Positions 42,154-52,306 of a stretch of DNA of 64,000 nt are shown in pieces. A program made the position numbers and the translations under genes. The notes under the pieces are model-generated. The model ran no database searches, was not told the origin of the DNA, and was given only the letters and a program-made list of their open reading frames with translations. Source of the DNA: WHSW01 sp963842795 (GTDB lineage Bacteria; Actinomycetota; Thermoleophilia; Solirubrobacterales; 70-9); assembly GCA_963842795.1 (NCBI GenBank), contig CAWJHV010000015.1, positions 186,001-250,000 of the forward strand. Direction: 5' to 3'. The stretch's first letter is position 1. Every line of letters begins with the position of its first letter.

Positions 42154-43572
42154 ATGACCGATCCGCTCGAGCTGCGTTCAGAGCTCGAGCGGGCGCTGGC
42201 GCTCGCCTCCGCCGAGGGCGCCGCCTACGCCGCCGGGATCGCCGACGAGCCGGTGCTCGATTCCGGCGCCGAGCTGCGGCTGGCCGAGTTCGACGGCCCG
42301 CTGCCCGAGGACGGCTCGGGGGCGCCCGAGGCGCTCGCCGAGCTCGCCGAGCGCGGCCGGGCGACGGCGACCAGGTCGAGCGGCCCGCGCTTCTTCCATT
42401 TCGTCATGGGCGGGACCACCCCGGCGGCGCTGGGCGCCGACTGGCTCACATCGGCCTTCGACCAGGTCGCCTTCGGCTGGGCCTCCTCGCCGCTGGGCTC
42501 GAAGCTCGAGGGCGTGGTGACCCGCTGGCTGCGGGAGCTGTTCGAGCTCCCTCCGGAGTTCGCCGGGGTGCTGGTCAGCGGCGCGACGATGGCGAACTTC
42601 ACCGGGCTGCTCGCCGCCCGGAGCTGGTGGGCCGAGCAACAGGGGGTCGACGCCGACGAGACGGGCCTCGCGGGCATGCCCGCTCCCCGGATCTTGACCG
42701 GCGGCTACGTGCACCCGAGCGCGGTCCAGGCGGTCGGGATGCTCGGCCTCGGCCGCGCCAACGTCCAGGTGCTTGCCCGCGACGGCGCCGGGCGGCTCGA
42801 CCTGAACGCGCTCGCGGACGCGCTCTCCACCGGCGAGCCCGCGATCGTGATCGCGAACGCCGGCGAGGTCAACGCCGGCGACTTCGACTCCCTGTCCGAG
42901 ATCGCCGAGCTCGCGGCGGCCCACAGCGCCTGGATGCACGTCGACGGCGCCTTCGGGCTCTTCGCCCGGCTGGCGCCGGAGTCGCGGGCGCTGACCGACG
43001 GCGTCGAGCGCGCCGACTCGATCACCGTCGACTGCCACAAATGGCTCAACGTGCCCTACGACTGCGGGATCTCGTTCGTCCGCGAGCCCGCCCGCCTGGC
43101 GCGGGCGCTCAGCGTCGGCGCGCCCTACCTCCCCTCCCCCGACGATCCGCGGCCCAACCCCGGGTTCCTGGCCCCGGAGAACTCGCGGCGCGCGCGGGCG
43201 CTTCCGGTCTGGGCCACGCTGCGAGCCTACGGCCGAGAGGGCCACCGCGAGATGGTCGAGCGCCACCTGCGCCTGGCGCGAGCGCTGGCGGACCGGGTCG
43301 ACCGCGAGCCCGGGTTCGAGCGGCTCGCCGAGGTGCGGCTCAACATCGTCTGCTTCCGCGCTCGCCCGCCGGGTGTCGTCGAGGACGAGCTCGACGAGCT
43401 CAACCGCCGCCTCGGCGAGCGCCTGCTCGCCGACGGCCGGGTGTTCTGCGGGACGACGGTCTACGACGGCAAGGTCGCCTTCCGCCCTGCGATCGTCAAC
43501 TGGCAGACGACCGAGCCCGACGTGCAGATGCTGATCGACGTGCTGGTGGAACTGCTCGAGGAGGAGAGATGA
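42154..43572 (+). CDS. PLP-dependent group II decarboxylase
   Basis: A 472-residue enzyme of the aromatic-amino-acid/glutamate decarboxylase family. It has FFHFVMGGTTPAALGADWLT, then LVSGATMANFTGLLAARSWW and a cofactor Asp in WMHVDGAFGLFARL. The Schiff-base lysine is in ITVDCHKWLNVPYDCG. The C-terminal domain is complete (FRPAIVNWQTTEPDVQML). It begins three bases after ParA and overlaps the SnoaL-like gene by ATGA. The amino acid substrate cannot be told; a tryptophan- or tyrosine-type decarboxylase is as likely as others. Confidence 0.92.
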   Translation: MTDPLELRSELERALALASAEGAAYAAGIADEPVLDSGAELRLAEFDGPLPEDGSGAPEALAELAERGRATATRSSGPRFFHFVMGGTTPAALGADWLTSAFDQVAFGWASSPLGSKLEGVVTRWLRELFELPPEFAGVLVSGATMANFTGLLAARSWWAEQQGVDADETGLAGMPAPRILTGGYVHPSAVQAVGMLGLGRANVQVLARDGAGRLDLNALADALSTGEPAIVIANAGEVNAGDFDSLSEIAELAAAHSAWMHVDGAFGLFARLAPESRALTDGVERADSITVDCHKWLNVPYDCGISFVREPARLARALSVGAPYLPSPDDPRPNPGFLAPENSRRARALPVWATLRAYGREGHREMVERHLRLARALADRVDREPGFERLAEVRLNIVCFRARPPGVVEDELDELNRRLGERLLADGRVFCGTTVYDGKVAFRPAIVNWQTTEPDVQMLIDVLVELLEEER

Positions 43573-44042
43573 GTGAGAACAAGGCGCCTCAACAGCGGCG
43601 CGGGTCGGCTACGCCTCCCAGGGATTCGCCCGCGGCGCTGGAGGAGGCGATCGCCCGTTACAACGACGCCTGGAACGCCCACGACCTCGACGCGATCATG
43701 GAGATGCACGCGCCGGACATGGTGTTCGAGAACCACACCGCCCACGAGCGCGCCGAGGGCGAGGCGGTCCGCGAGCACATCGGCTCGATCTTCGAGACCT
43801 GGCCCGACATCCGCTTCGACGGCCGGCGCACCTACTGCCGCGAGGGGCTCGTGGTCCAGGAATGGACCGCCACCGCCACGCACGCGAACGAGATGCGCCG
43901 CGGCGACCTGGTCGCCGAGCCGACCGGCAAGCGCGTGACCTGGGACGGCCTCGACGTGATCCCGTACGAGAACGGCCTCGTCAAGCGCAAGGACGTCTAC
44001 TCAGACTCGGTCACGATCCTGAGCGCGCTCGGGTTGCTCTGA
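43569..44042 (+). CDS. SnoaL/NTF2-like protein
   Basis: The protein is 157 residues. ALEEAIARYNDAWNAHDLDA then IMEMHAPDMVFENHTAHERA is the standard SnoaL-like opening, followed by FETWPDIRFDGRRTYCREGL and a strand-rich end. Such cone-shaped folds are cyclases, isomerases or binding proteins. The start overlaps the decarboxylase stop, so it may act on that product. No catalytic residue can be assigned. Confidence 0.85.
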   Translation: MSENKAPQQRRGSATPPRDSPAALEEAIARYNDAWNAHDLDAIMEMHAPDMVFENHTAHERAEGEAVREHIGSIFETWPDIRFDGRRTYCREGLVVQEWTATATHANEMRRGDLVAEPTGKRVTWDGLDVIPYENGLVKRKDVYSDSVTILSALGLL

Positions 44043-44180
44043 GGGTTCGGGCCGTTTGCGCCCGGAGCCGGGCCCGTCGGTGCGACGCGGGCCGGGTTTG
44101 GCAGTGAGGGGGTAACGGTCGTGTGCGCCTTGCGTGCCGATTGTGGTGGCTGTTGCGCGCTCTGCTCGCACACCTCCGGT

Positions 44181-44225
44181 CGAGCCGCATCTAATCCCCC
44201 TATACGGTGGTTTAGGTGCGGCTCG
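44181..44225. repeat. Inverted repeat between convergent genes
   Basis: CGAGCCGCATCTAA (44181-44194) and TTAGGTGCGGCTCG (44212-44225) pair over 14 positions with one G-T pair, around a 17-base loop rich in C. It lies in a 289-base gap between the SnoaL-like and homoserine kinase genes. It may be a terminator; I see no gene in this gap. Confidence 0.6.
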
Positions 44226-44330
44226 GCGAGCGGTGGCGTCGCCACCAACTCCTCCCGTACCCAGCCAAGCCACGGCCCGCGTAGCCGCCGACGCCGGCGG
44301 GCGGCCAGGACGGTCCGCGCCGGGGGCCCC

Positions 44331-45212
44331 TCAGAGCTCCGGGACGTCGGCCCCCAGCGCGCTAAACGCGACTCGGCGGACATCGGCCCAGCCCTCGGCG
44401 GCCTCCGTCGCTGCCTCGACCACCTTGCCGGTGTCCTGCCAGTAGCACCAGAGCAGCAGCGTCGGGCCGGCGCCCGAGATGGTCGCGCCGATCGCGCCCA
44501 GGTCGCGGGCGCGGGCCAGGAGGTCCATCGAGCGTGGATAGAGGTCGCGGCGCGCGGGCTGGTGCAGGCGGTCGGCGAGCCCGTTGGCGATCAGGGCGAG
44601 GTCGGAGCGCTCGATCCCGAGCACGAGCTGGGTCGCCGCGGCGACGTTGGCGACCGCGTCGATGACCGAGATCGCGGGCGGGACCGCCGTCCTCGCCTCC
44701 GCGGTCGGCACGGTGTCGTCGGGCACGACCAGCACCGGCTCGACGCCCTGCGGGGGCTCGAGGCGCACCGGGGCCGGGAGCTCGGACCCGTCGGGGCTCG
44801 GGCAGAGCACGAAGCCGCCGTAGAGCGCGGAGGCGACGTTGTCCGGATGCCCCTCGAGCTCGACCGCGCGCGTGTAGATCTCGGCGCGCTCGAGCCCGAG
44901 CTCGAACAGGTGGTCGGCGGCGACGAGCCCGGCGACGATCGCGGCGGCGCTGGACCCGAGGCCGCGGGCGAGCGGGATCTCGCTTCGGATCTCGAACCGC
45001 AACCCGTCGGCCGGATGCAGGGTCTCGAACGCGCGCACGCACAGGTTCGAGCGATCGGTGGGGACGTCGGCGCCGGCCTCGACCGCGAACTCGCCGGCCT
45101 CGGTGACCTCGAGCTCGAGCTCGATCGCCAGCGCCGCGGCGAGCACGTCGTAGCCGGGACCGAGGTTCGCCGACGACGCCGGGACGCGGACCAGGCGCCG
45201 CCGGGCGGTCAC
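44331..45212 (-). CDS. thrB: Homoserine kinase
   Basis: A 293-residue GHMP kinase for threonine synthesis. The N-terminal RVPASSANLGPGYDVLAAAL motif is the ThrB hallmark. The ATP-binding loop is IPLARGLGSSAAAIVAGLVA, and the C-terminal glycine-rich ATISGAGPTLLLW closes the active site. EGHPDNVASALYGGFVLCP is also typical. Other threonine genes are not adjacent. The gene ends a minus-strand run with two thioredoxin-fold genes upstream. Confidence 0.95.
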   Translation of the reverse strand: MTARRRLVRVPASSANLGPGYDVLAAALAIELELEVTEAGEFAVEAGADVPTDRSNLCVRAFETLHPADGLRFEIRSEIPLARGLGSSAAAIVAGLVAADHLFELGLERAEIYTRAVELEGHPDNVASALYGGFVLCPSPDGSELPAPVRLEPPQGVEPVLVVPDDTVPTAEARTAVPPAISVIDAVANVAAATQLVLGIERSDLALIANGLADRLHQPARRDLYPRSMDLLARARDLGAIGATISGAGPTLLLWCYWQDTGKVVEAATEAAEGWADVRRVAFSALGADVPEL

Positions 45213-45236
45213 AGTTTCAGGGGTGGCACGGGACCG

Positions 45237-45773
45237 TCACCGCCACTTGATCGAGCACCCGACCGGCTCCGTGCTCGACCGGACGTCGTCGCCCTCGAGC
45301 ACGGCGTCGAGCGCCTCGCGCAGCCACTCGGCCCGCAGCGAGGGATCCTGGTGATCGGCGTCGGGAGCGCCCTCGTAGACGATCCGCAGCTCCGGGTCGA
45401 GCACGAACAGGTGCGGCGTCGTGCGTGCCCCCCACTCGCGGGCCGCCTCCTGGGTCTCGTCCCGCAGGTACGGAAACGGCCAGCGCTCGCGCTCGAAACG
45501 CTCGCGCATCGCCTCCGGCCCATCGGCGGGGTAGCGCTCGGCGTCGTTCGAGTTGACGGCCAGGAAGCGGACACCTCGCTCCGAGTAATCACCGGCGACG
45601 TCGACGAGGCGATCGTGCCAGGCGAGCGCGTACGGGCAGTGGTTGCAGGTCCAGACGACGACCGTGGCGGTCGCCTCGCCGGGCCCCGAGGGGAGCGAGC
45701 GCGTCTCGCCGCCGGTGTCGGGCAGCGCGAGGGCGGGCGCCTGGCGCGCGGGGCCTCCGTCGCTCTCGGTCAT
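45237..45773 (-). CDS. Redoxin (thioredoxin-fold peroxiredoxin-like) protein
   Basis: The protein is 178 residues. The fold region reads ATVVVWTCNHCPYALAWHDR with C-N-H-C in the thioredoxin active position, then GVRFLAVNSNDAERYPADGP and GARTTPHLFVLDPELRIVYE with the cis-proline TPH. This is the AhpC/TSA-like group with CNHCPY that acts as a thiol oxidoreductase. The C-terminal VGCSIKWR adds another cysteine. It overlaps the next upstream gene by four bases and ends 24 bases before homoserine kinase. Confidence 0.88.
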   Translation of the reverse strand: MTESDGGPARQAPALALPDTGGETRSLPSGPGEATATVVVWTCNHCPYALAWHDRLVDVAGDYSERGVRFLAVNSNDAERYPADGPEAMRERFERERWPFPYLRDETQEAAREWGARTTPHLFVLDPELRIVYEGAPDADHQDPSLRAEWLREALDAVLEGDDVRSSTEPVGCSIKWR

Positions 45774-46099
45774 CGGTGCGCCTCACTCCTCTCCGCCGTC
45801 GCGAGCGCGTCGGCGATGTCGGCTCGGTCCGGCAACGCCGAGATCCGCCCGTCGCGCAGCCGGTAGACGCGGCAGGTTAGCCCGATCTGATCGTCGCCCG
45901 GATCCCTGACGTCGCGCCCGTCGACGCGGATCGTCGGCGAGCCCGGAAAGGCCTCGCGCTCGGCCTCCGCGTCGTCGCGGATCTCGCGCACCCGAAGCTC
46001 GTCAGGCTCGAGCCCGGCGGCGCCCATCTCCTCGCGCACGATCTCGATCGCCCGCTCGGCCGAGGGGCACCCGCGCCACCACAGCAGCTCGACTTCCAT
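45770..46099 (-). CDS. Thioredoxin-like small protein
   Basis: A 109-residue protein starting MEVELLWWRGCPSAERAIEI, with a single cysteine in WRGCPS. It continues to FPGSPTIRVDGRDVRDP, with the cis-proline SPT of the thioredoxin fold, and LTCRVYRLRDGRISALPD. It is like the small thioredoxin-fold proteins seen beside mercury or redox genes. ATG at 46099 is the first residue of the fold. The stop overlaps the redoxin start (ATGA). Confidence 0.75.
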   Translation of the reverse strand: MEVELLWWRGCPSAERAIEIVREEMGAAGLEPDELRVREIRDDAEAEREAFPGSPTIRVDGRDVRDPGDDQIGLTCRVYRLRDGRISALPDRADIADALATAERSEAHR

Positions 46100-46104
46100 C
46101 GCCC

Positions 46105-46485
46105 CTATTTGAGCAGGCGCTCGACCTCCGCCAGCATGGCGTCGGCCTCGAACGGCTTCTTCATGAACCCGTCCGGCTCGACCCCGTGGCGACGGATCGC
46201 GCGCTCCTCGTCGACGGTCGCGGTCAGGATCAGGACCCTGAACCGCTCGGTCTCCGGGTCGCCTCGCAGCTTCCGCAGGATCTCGAACCCGGCCAGCCCG
46301 GGCATCATCCCGTCGAGAATGCACAGCGCGGGGTGGCGCTCGAGGATCTGCTCGAGCGCCTGCTCGCCGTCGGCGGCGGTGAGGACCTCGTATCCCGCGC
46401 GCCCGAGGACGAAGGCGACCAGGTCGACGATGTCGCGCTCGTCGTCGGCGACGAGCACCAGCGCCCCGCGCGCGCCGTCAGTCAT
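46105..46485 (-). CDS. CheY-like response regulator
   Basis: A 126-residue single receiver domain. It has VLVADDERDIVDLVAFVLGR (acidic pair), the phospho-acceptor Asp in LCILDGMMPGLAGFEIL, Thr in VLILTATVDEE and Lys in FMKKPFEADAML. No output domain is present. It overlaps the histidine kinase stop by eight bases and follows it in the same operon, so it is the likely partner. Confidence 0.93.
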   Translation of the reverse strand: MTDGARGALVLVADDERDIVDLVAFVLGRAGYEVLTAADGEQALEQILERHPALCILDGMMPGLAGFEILRKLRGDPETERFRVLILTATVDEERAIRRHGVEPDGFMKKPFEADAMLAEVERLLK

Positions 46486-49400
46486 TGTCCGCCGTCATCC
46501 GCCGGTCGCCGACCCGTGCCGAGCGCGCCGGGCGATCGCGCGCCGGGGCACCATGCCCGCGCTCGTCGGGGCTCGGGCGGGCCGACAGCTCGACCCGGAA
46601 TCTCGTCCCCTTCCCCGGCTCGCTCTCGACCGCGATCGTCGCCTCGTGCGCGTCGACGATCGCCTTCACGATCGTCAAGCCGAGGCCGGTGCCCTGGATG
46701 CGGCGGCGCTCCGCCTCGTCGGCCCGGTACATGCGGTCGAACAGGTGCCCGAGGTCGTCCTCCGCGATCCCGATCCCGGTGTCGGTGACCTCGAGACCGA
46801 CCGTGCGCGCCGTGCGCTCGACCTTGACCTCGACGCGACCACCGCGCGGGGTGAACTTGATCGCGTTCGAGACCAGGTTCTCGACCACCTGGGCAAGGCG
46901 ATGGGGGTCGCCGTCGACCACCTGGGGGCCGCCCGCGTCGAGCGAGAGCTCGACCCCGGCCTGCTCGGCCACCGGGCGCGCGGCCTCGAGGGTGCTCGCC
47001 GCGAGCTCGGTGAGGTCGGCTCGGCCGACCTCGATCTCGAACGTCCCGGCGGTGATCTTGGTCAGCAGCAGGAGGTCGCCCACCAGGCTGAGCTCGCGGC
47101 GCGAGTTGCGCTCGATCACCTCGATGAACCGCCGCCCCTGCTCGCTGAGGTTCTCGCTCTCGACCTCGGCCAGCAGCTCGCTGTAGCCGATGATCGAGGT
47201 CAGCGGCGTGCGCAGTTCGTGCGAGACGAGACCGAAGAAGTCGTCCTTGAGGCGTTCGGCGTCGCGCTCGGCGGTGACGTCGCGGCTGGTCCCGAGCAGG
47301 CGGCGCGAGCCGTCCGCGTCGACCAGCGGTCGGCCCTCGACCTCGATCTCCCGCACCCGGCCGTCGCCGAGCACGACCCTGTAGGAGAAGCGCAGCTCGC
47401 GCTCCGTGCCGTTGAAGATCTGGTCGATCCGGTCGCGGGCCCCGGGGCGGTCCTCGGGGTGGATGCGCTCGAGCACCTGCTCGAGCGTCGGCAGCGGGTC
47501 GCCGGGCTCGAAGCCGTGGTTTCTGTACTGCTGGGCCGACCAGGTGCGCTCGCCGCTGTCGAGGTCGAGCTCCCAGCTGCCGACGCTGGCGATCTGCTGG
47601 GCGTCGGCGAACTGACGCCGCTCTGCGGTCAGCGCCCGCTCGGCCTCCATCCGGCCGGAGACCTCGCGACCGACGCAGTAGAAGAGGCCGGCGGGCACGT
47701 CGGGGGACGCCGACCACTCGGTCCACAGCCAACCCCCGGCGCTGGTCTCGACCCGGATCTTGAACTCCGCCGTGGTCCCGCCCCGGGCGAGCTTCGCCAC
47801 CTCGCTCTCGACCGCCTCACGGTCGTCCGGGTGGACGATGACCATGAACGGGTTCGGCAGCAGCTGCTCCGGTGTCCAGCCGAAGGTCTGCTCCCAGGCG
47901 CCGTTGAGCTTCTTGAAGTAGCCGTCGAAGCCGCAGGTGGCCACCAGGTCGTTGATGAGCTCGAAGTGGCGGGCGCTTTCGGCGAGCTTGCGCTCCGCGG
48001 CCTTCTGCTCGGAGATGTCGCGGGCGATCGTCGAGACGCCGGTGACCACTCCCTGCTCGTCGCGGATCGGGGAGACGGTAAGCGCGATGTCGATCCGGCG
48101 CCAGTCCTTGCGCATCCGGATCGTCTCCAGGTTCTCGATCCGCTCGCCGGCGCGCACCCGCTCGAGCAGCTCCGGCAGCTCGCTCTCGTGACCGGGCGGG
48201 ACGAGGGCGTCGAGCGGTCGGCCGACCATCTCGTCCGCGTCGTAGCCGTAGATCCGCTCGGCGCCACGGTTCCAGCTGGTGACGATCCCGTCGAGGCCCC
48301 AGCCGATCACGGCATCGGCGGTGCCGTCGACGATCGCGGCGAGCTCACGGCGCGCGCGGTCGGCGACCACCCGCTTGCTGATGTCGCGAATCGTGCCGGT
48401 GAAGTAGGTGCGGCCCTCGACCCGCCAGTCGACGAGCGAGAGCGAGAGCGGGAACTCCCCGCCGTCGCGGCGCAACCCGACGAGCTCGACGGTCTCGCCG
48501 ATCACCCGGCGCTCGCCGGTCTCGAGGAAGCGCCGCATTCCGTGCTCGTGTGCCCCGCGATAACGGTCGGGCATCAGCATCTTGATCTCGCGGCCGAGCA
48601 TCTCGGTCGCCGAGTAGCCGAACATCCGCTCCGCTGCGGGATTGACGTAGGTGATCAGCCCGGCCTCGTCGCCGGAGACGATCGCCTCGATCGAGTTCTC
48701 GGTCACCGCCCGGAAGGACCGCTCGCTCAGATCGCGCCGACCGCTCTGCACGCGGACGTCGCGCGCGCTGACGACGATCACCGCGAGCAGGACGATGATC
48801 GAGGCGAGCGTGGTCAGCGCGAGGCCGACATGCTCGCCGAGCAGGCCGAGGTCCTCGGCGGCGATCCGCAGCGCCCCGAGGAACAGCGGCAGCAGGACCG
48901 CGAGCGGCGCGAGGCGCCGCGCCAGGGTCGAGGCGGGGTCGTCGCCGCCGAGGAAGGCGACGATGCCGCGTTTCGGGCGGGACAGCGCGATCGCGATCGC
49001 GGTCAGCCCGAGGGCGATCGCCGACGGCAGCGCCATCCCCGGCGTCGAGGACGTGCCGCGAAGGTAGTCGACGTCGTAGGCGTAGCCGACGAGCGTCGCC
49101 AGAACGACGAAACCGAGCAGCGGCACGAGCACAGCCGCCGCGCGGTGGCGCGGCGGATCGCGATCGAGAGTGACGAGCGCCAGGCCGCAGAGGCCGACGG
49201 CGACCGCGGTCACCGAGGAGGGCCGGCCCGCATCGGCCTGCGAATCGCCGAAGAGCAGGTCGTCGATTCCGAGGTCGCCGAACAGGTACTCGGCCAGCAC
49301 CGCCGCCGCGATCAGCGTCGCCGCGGCCCCGAGCCCGACCCCGAGGCGATGTCGGGCGCCCGGCGATTCCGCCGGGGCGAGCAGCACGAGCGCGGCGCCG

Positions 49401-49585
49401 ATCAGGATCATCGCCACCGCGGTCAGCGGCTTCATCGACGGCATGCCGGGGGCGATCCGGGTGAGCGCGCTCGAGTCGACGGCCCAGCCGATCAGCACCA
49501 GCACACCGAGCGCGACCACCGCCCAGCCGCAGGCACCGGCGATCTGACGGGCCGTGGGGCGGAAAGTCCGGTGCGCGCCTTCCAT
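46478..49585 (-). CDS. Membrane multi-PAS hybrid-type sensor histidine kinase
   Basis: A 1,035-residue kinase. About eight hydrophobic segments fill residues 10-240 (WAVVALGVLVLIGWAV; AVAMILIGAALVLLAP and on). Four PAS domains follow (FRAVTENSIEAIVSGDEAGL; LAAIVDGTADAVIGWGLDGI; FELINDLVATCGFDGYFKKL; DAQQIASVGSWELDLDSGER). The dimerisation box is LVSHELRTPLTSIIGYSELL and the ATPase has LVENLVSNAIKFTPRGGRVE, VTDTGIGIAED and GTGLGLTIVKAI. No receiver is fused; a separate one follows. ATG at 49585 is preferred because GGAGGAG lies just before it. Several PAS domains suggest redox, gas or light sensing. Confidence 0.92.
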   Translation of the reverse strand: MEGAHRTFRPTARQIAGACGWAVVALGVLVLIGWAVDSSALTRIAPGMPSMKPLTAVAMILIGAALVLLAPAESPGARHRLGVGLGAAATLIAAAVLAEYLFGDLGIDDLLFGDSQADAGRPSSVTAVAVGLCGLALVTLDRDPPRHRAAAVLVPLLGFVVLATLVGYAYDVDYLRGTSSTPGMALPSAIALGLTAIAIALSRPKRGIVAFLGGDDPASTLARRLAPLAVLLPLFLGALRIAAEDLGLLGEHVGLALTTLASIIVLLAVIVVSARDVRVQSGRRDLSERSFRAVTENSIEAIVSGDEAGLITYVNPAAERMFGYSATEMLGREIKMLMPDRYRGAHEHGMRRFLETGERRVIGETVELVGLRRDGGEFPLSLSLVDWRVEGRTYFTGTIRDISKRVVADRARRELAAIVDGTADAVIGWGLDGIVTSWNRGAERIYGYDADEMVGRPLDALVPPGHESELPELLERVRAGERIENLETIRMRKDWRRIDIALTVSPIRDEQGVVTGVSTIARDISEQKAAERKLAESARHFELINDLVATCGFDGYFKKLNGAWEQTFGWTPEQLLPNPFMVIVHPDDREAVESEVAKLARGGTTAEFKIRVETSAGGWLWTEWSASPDVPAGLFYCVGREVSGRMEAERALTAERRQFADAQQIASVGSWELDLDSGERTWSAQQYRNHGFEPGDPLPTLEQVLERIHPEDRPGARDRIDQIFNGTERELRFSYRVVLGDGRVREIEVEGRPLVDADGSRRLLGTSRDVTAERDAERLKDDFFGLVSHELRTPLTSIIGYSELLAEVESENLSEQGRRFIEVIERNSRRELSLVGDLLLLTKITAGTFEIEVGRADLTELAASTLEAARPVAEQAGVELSLDAGGPQVVDGDPHRLAQVVENLVSNAIKFTPRGGRVEVKVERTARTVGLEVTDTGIGIAEDDLGHLFDRMYRADEAERRRIQGTGLGLTIVKAIVDAHEATIAVESEPGKGTRFRVELSARPSPDERGHGAPARDRPARSARVGDRRMTADND

Positions 49586-49634
49586 CTCTCCTCCCTGGAG
49601 CATGGTGAAGATGGCGGGTTGGCGGTACGAGTAA

Positions 49635-49653
49635 CCCGCGGACCGTCCGCGGG
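49635..49653. terminator. Short GC stem-loop after the pyrophosphorylase gene
   Basis: CCCGCGGA and TCCGCGGG form an eight-base-pair stem around CCG, in the gap between the sugar-nucleotide gene and the kinase gene, both on the minus strand. No T-run. Confidence 0.4.
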
Positions 49654-49664
49654 CTTCCCGCAGT

Positions 49665-50678
49665 CTAGGAGGAGGTCCCGCGGCCCGTGGCAGTCGGGGA
49701 GTCGGCGAGCGCCGGGGCGCTGCCGGCGATCGCCCCCGCGAGCAGGCCCGCGGGCGGCACCTGCGCGCCCGGAAGCAGGACCGATTCGCGCACCCGTGCG
49801 CCGGCGCCGATCGTCGCTCCGGGCCCGATCACGAGCGGTCCCTCGAGCATGGCGCCCTCGCCCACCTCGGCGCCCTCGCCGAGCAGCACGGGGCCGGTCA
49901 CCTCGACCCCGGGCAACAGTCCCTCGGCGCCGCCGTCGTCGATCAGCTCTCCGGCGGGGGCGACGTCGATCGCCCCGGTGAGCACGTCGAGGTTGCCCTG
50001 TAAGTACTCGGGCAGCGAGCCGACGTCGTTCCAGTAGTCGTCGGTCACGTGAACGCCGAACGGCACGTCGGCTTCGAGCAGGGCCGGGAAGACGTCGAGC
50101 GCGAAGTCGACCTCGTCCTTGTCCGGGAAGTGGTCGAAGACCTCAGGCTCGAGCACGTAGATCATGCAGTTCGCGAGGTCCGAGAGCGCCTCGGCCGGCT
50201 CCGGCTTCTCCTGGAACCCCTGCACGCGGCCGTCGGAGCCCGTGACGACGACCCCGTACTCGGTGGTGTCGGTGACCCGCTTGACCGCCAGGGTCGCGAT
50301 CCAGTCGTTGTCCTCGTGGGTGCGCGCCAGGGCGTTCAGGTCCATGTCGGTGAGCGCGTCGGCTGCCATCACCGCGAACGGGTCGTCGCCGAAGAAGGAG
50401 CGTACGTTCCGTACCCCCCCGGCGGTGCCGAGGAGCGTCTCCTCCTCGCTGTAGGTGAGCTGGATCCCGAGCTCCGAGCCGTCGCCGAAACGATCGCGGA
50501 TCGTGTCCCCGAACCAGTGCAGGTTGGCGACCACCTCGCGCATCTCCTGGCCCGCGAGCAGCTCGAGGATGTGCTCCATGATCGGCCGGTTCGCGACCGG
50601 CACGAGTGGCTTCGGGATCTCGTGCGTGAGCGGGCGCAGGCGCGTGCCCAACCCCGCCGCCATCACCATCGCTCTCAT
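49665..50678 (-). CDS. NDP-sugar pyrophosphorylase with left-handed beta-helix
   Basis: The protein is 337 residues. MVMAAGLGTRLRPLTHEIPK and PLVPVANRPIMEHI form the nucleotidyltransferase core; LLGTAGGVRNV and VMAADALTDMDLNAL bind metal and sugar phosphate. VTDDYWNDVGSLPEYLQGNL precedes a C-terminal hexapeptide-like region (VTGPVLLGEGAEVGEGAMLE). It probably makes GDP-mannose or dTDP/UDP-glucose. ATG at 50678 (MRAMVMAAGLGT) is chosen; the preceding codons are not conserved. A second related enzyme lies at 55.9-56.9 kb. Confidence 0.9.
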   Translation of the reverse strand: MRAMVMAAGLGTRLRPLTHEIPKPLVPVANRPIMEHILELLAGQEMREVVANLHWFGDTIRDRFGDGSELGIQLTYSEEETLLGTAGGVRNVRSFFGDDPFAVMAADALTDMDLNALARTHEDNDWIATLAVKRVTDTTEYGVVVTGSDGRVQGFQEKPEPAEALSDLANCMIYVLEPEVFDHFPDKDEVDFALDVFPALLEADVPFGVHVTDDYWNDVGSLPEYLQGNLDVLTGAIDVAPAGELIDDGGAEGLLPGVEVTGPVLLGEGAEVGEGAMLEGPLVIGPGATIGAGARVRESVLLPGAQVPPAGLLAGAIAGSAPALADSPTATGRGTSS

Positions 50679-50763
50679 CGGCGTCAGGCTATTGGGTCCG
50701 CAGCAGAACCTGTCTCGGGCCACGTTCCAACTACGATTCGGAGGTCAAACAAACAGGAGAAGC

Positions 50764-52191
<1,428 letters not shown>

Positions 52192-52234
52192 GAACAACTC
52201 GCGCCACGTCCTCGGCTCTCGCCTTGAATCAACG

Positions 52235-52259
52235 GTCCGCGGCTACGCCCCGGACTTTT
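52235..52259 (+). terminator. Rho-independent-like terminator after ahcY
   Basis: GTCCG and CGGAC pair around an 11-base loop, followed directly by TTTT, 44 bases past the ahcY stop. Confidence 0.5.
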
Positions 52260-52306
52260 GATGCTGCTTCCGCCTCCGGGCGTGCGCGGTGCCATATTGG
52301 CCGGGC

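Noticed and set aside
39027..44042. A very long plus-strand open frame opposite the glutamate synthase gene and through ParA
   Set aside because: Its sequence is low-complexity Arg/Ala/Gly/Val-rich and lies opposite or out of frame with genes full of family motifs. It is a high-GC shadow.
44181..44225. A tRNA gene
   Set aside because: The stem is a single long hairpin. No cloverleaf arms, T-loop or CCA-end pattern could be drawn.
46109..49981. A 1,290-codon plus-strand frame opposite the histidine kinase
   Set aside because: The minus strand holds complete PAS, HisKA and HATPase motifs. The opposite frame has no domain and a biased composition.
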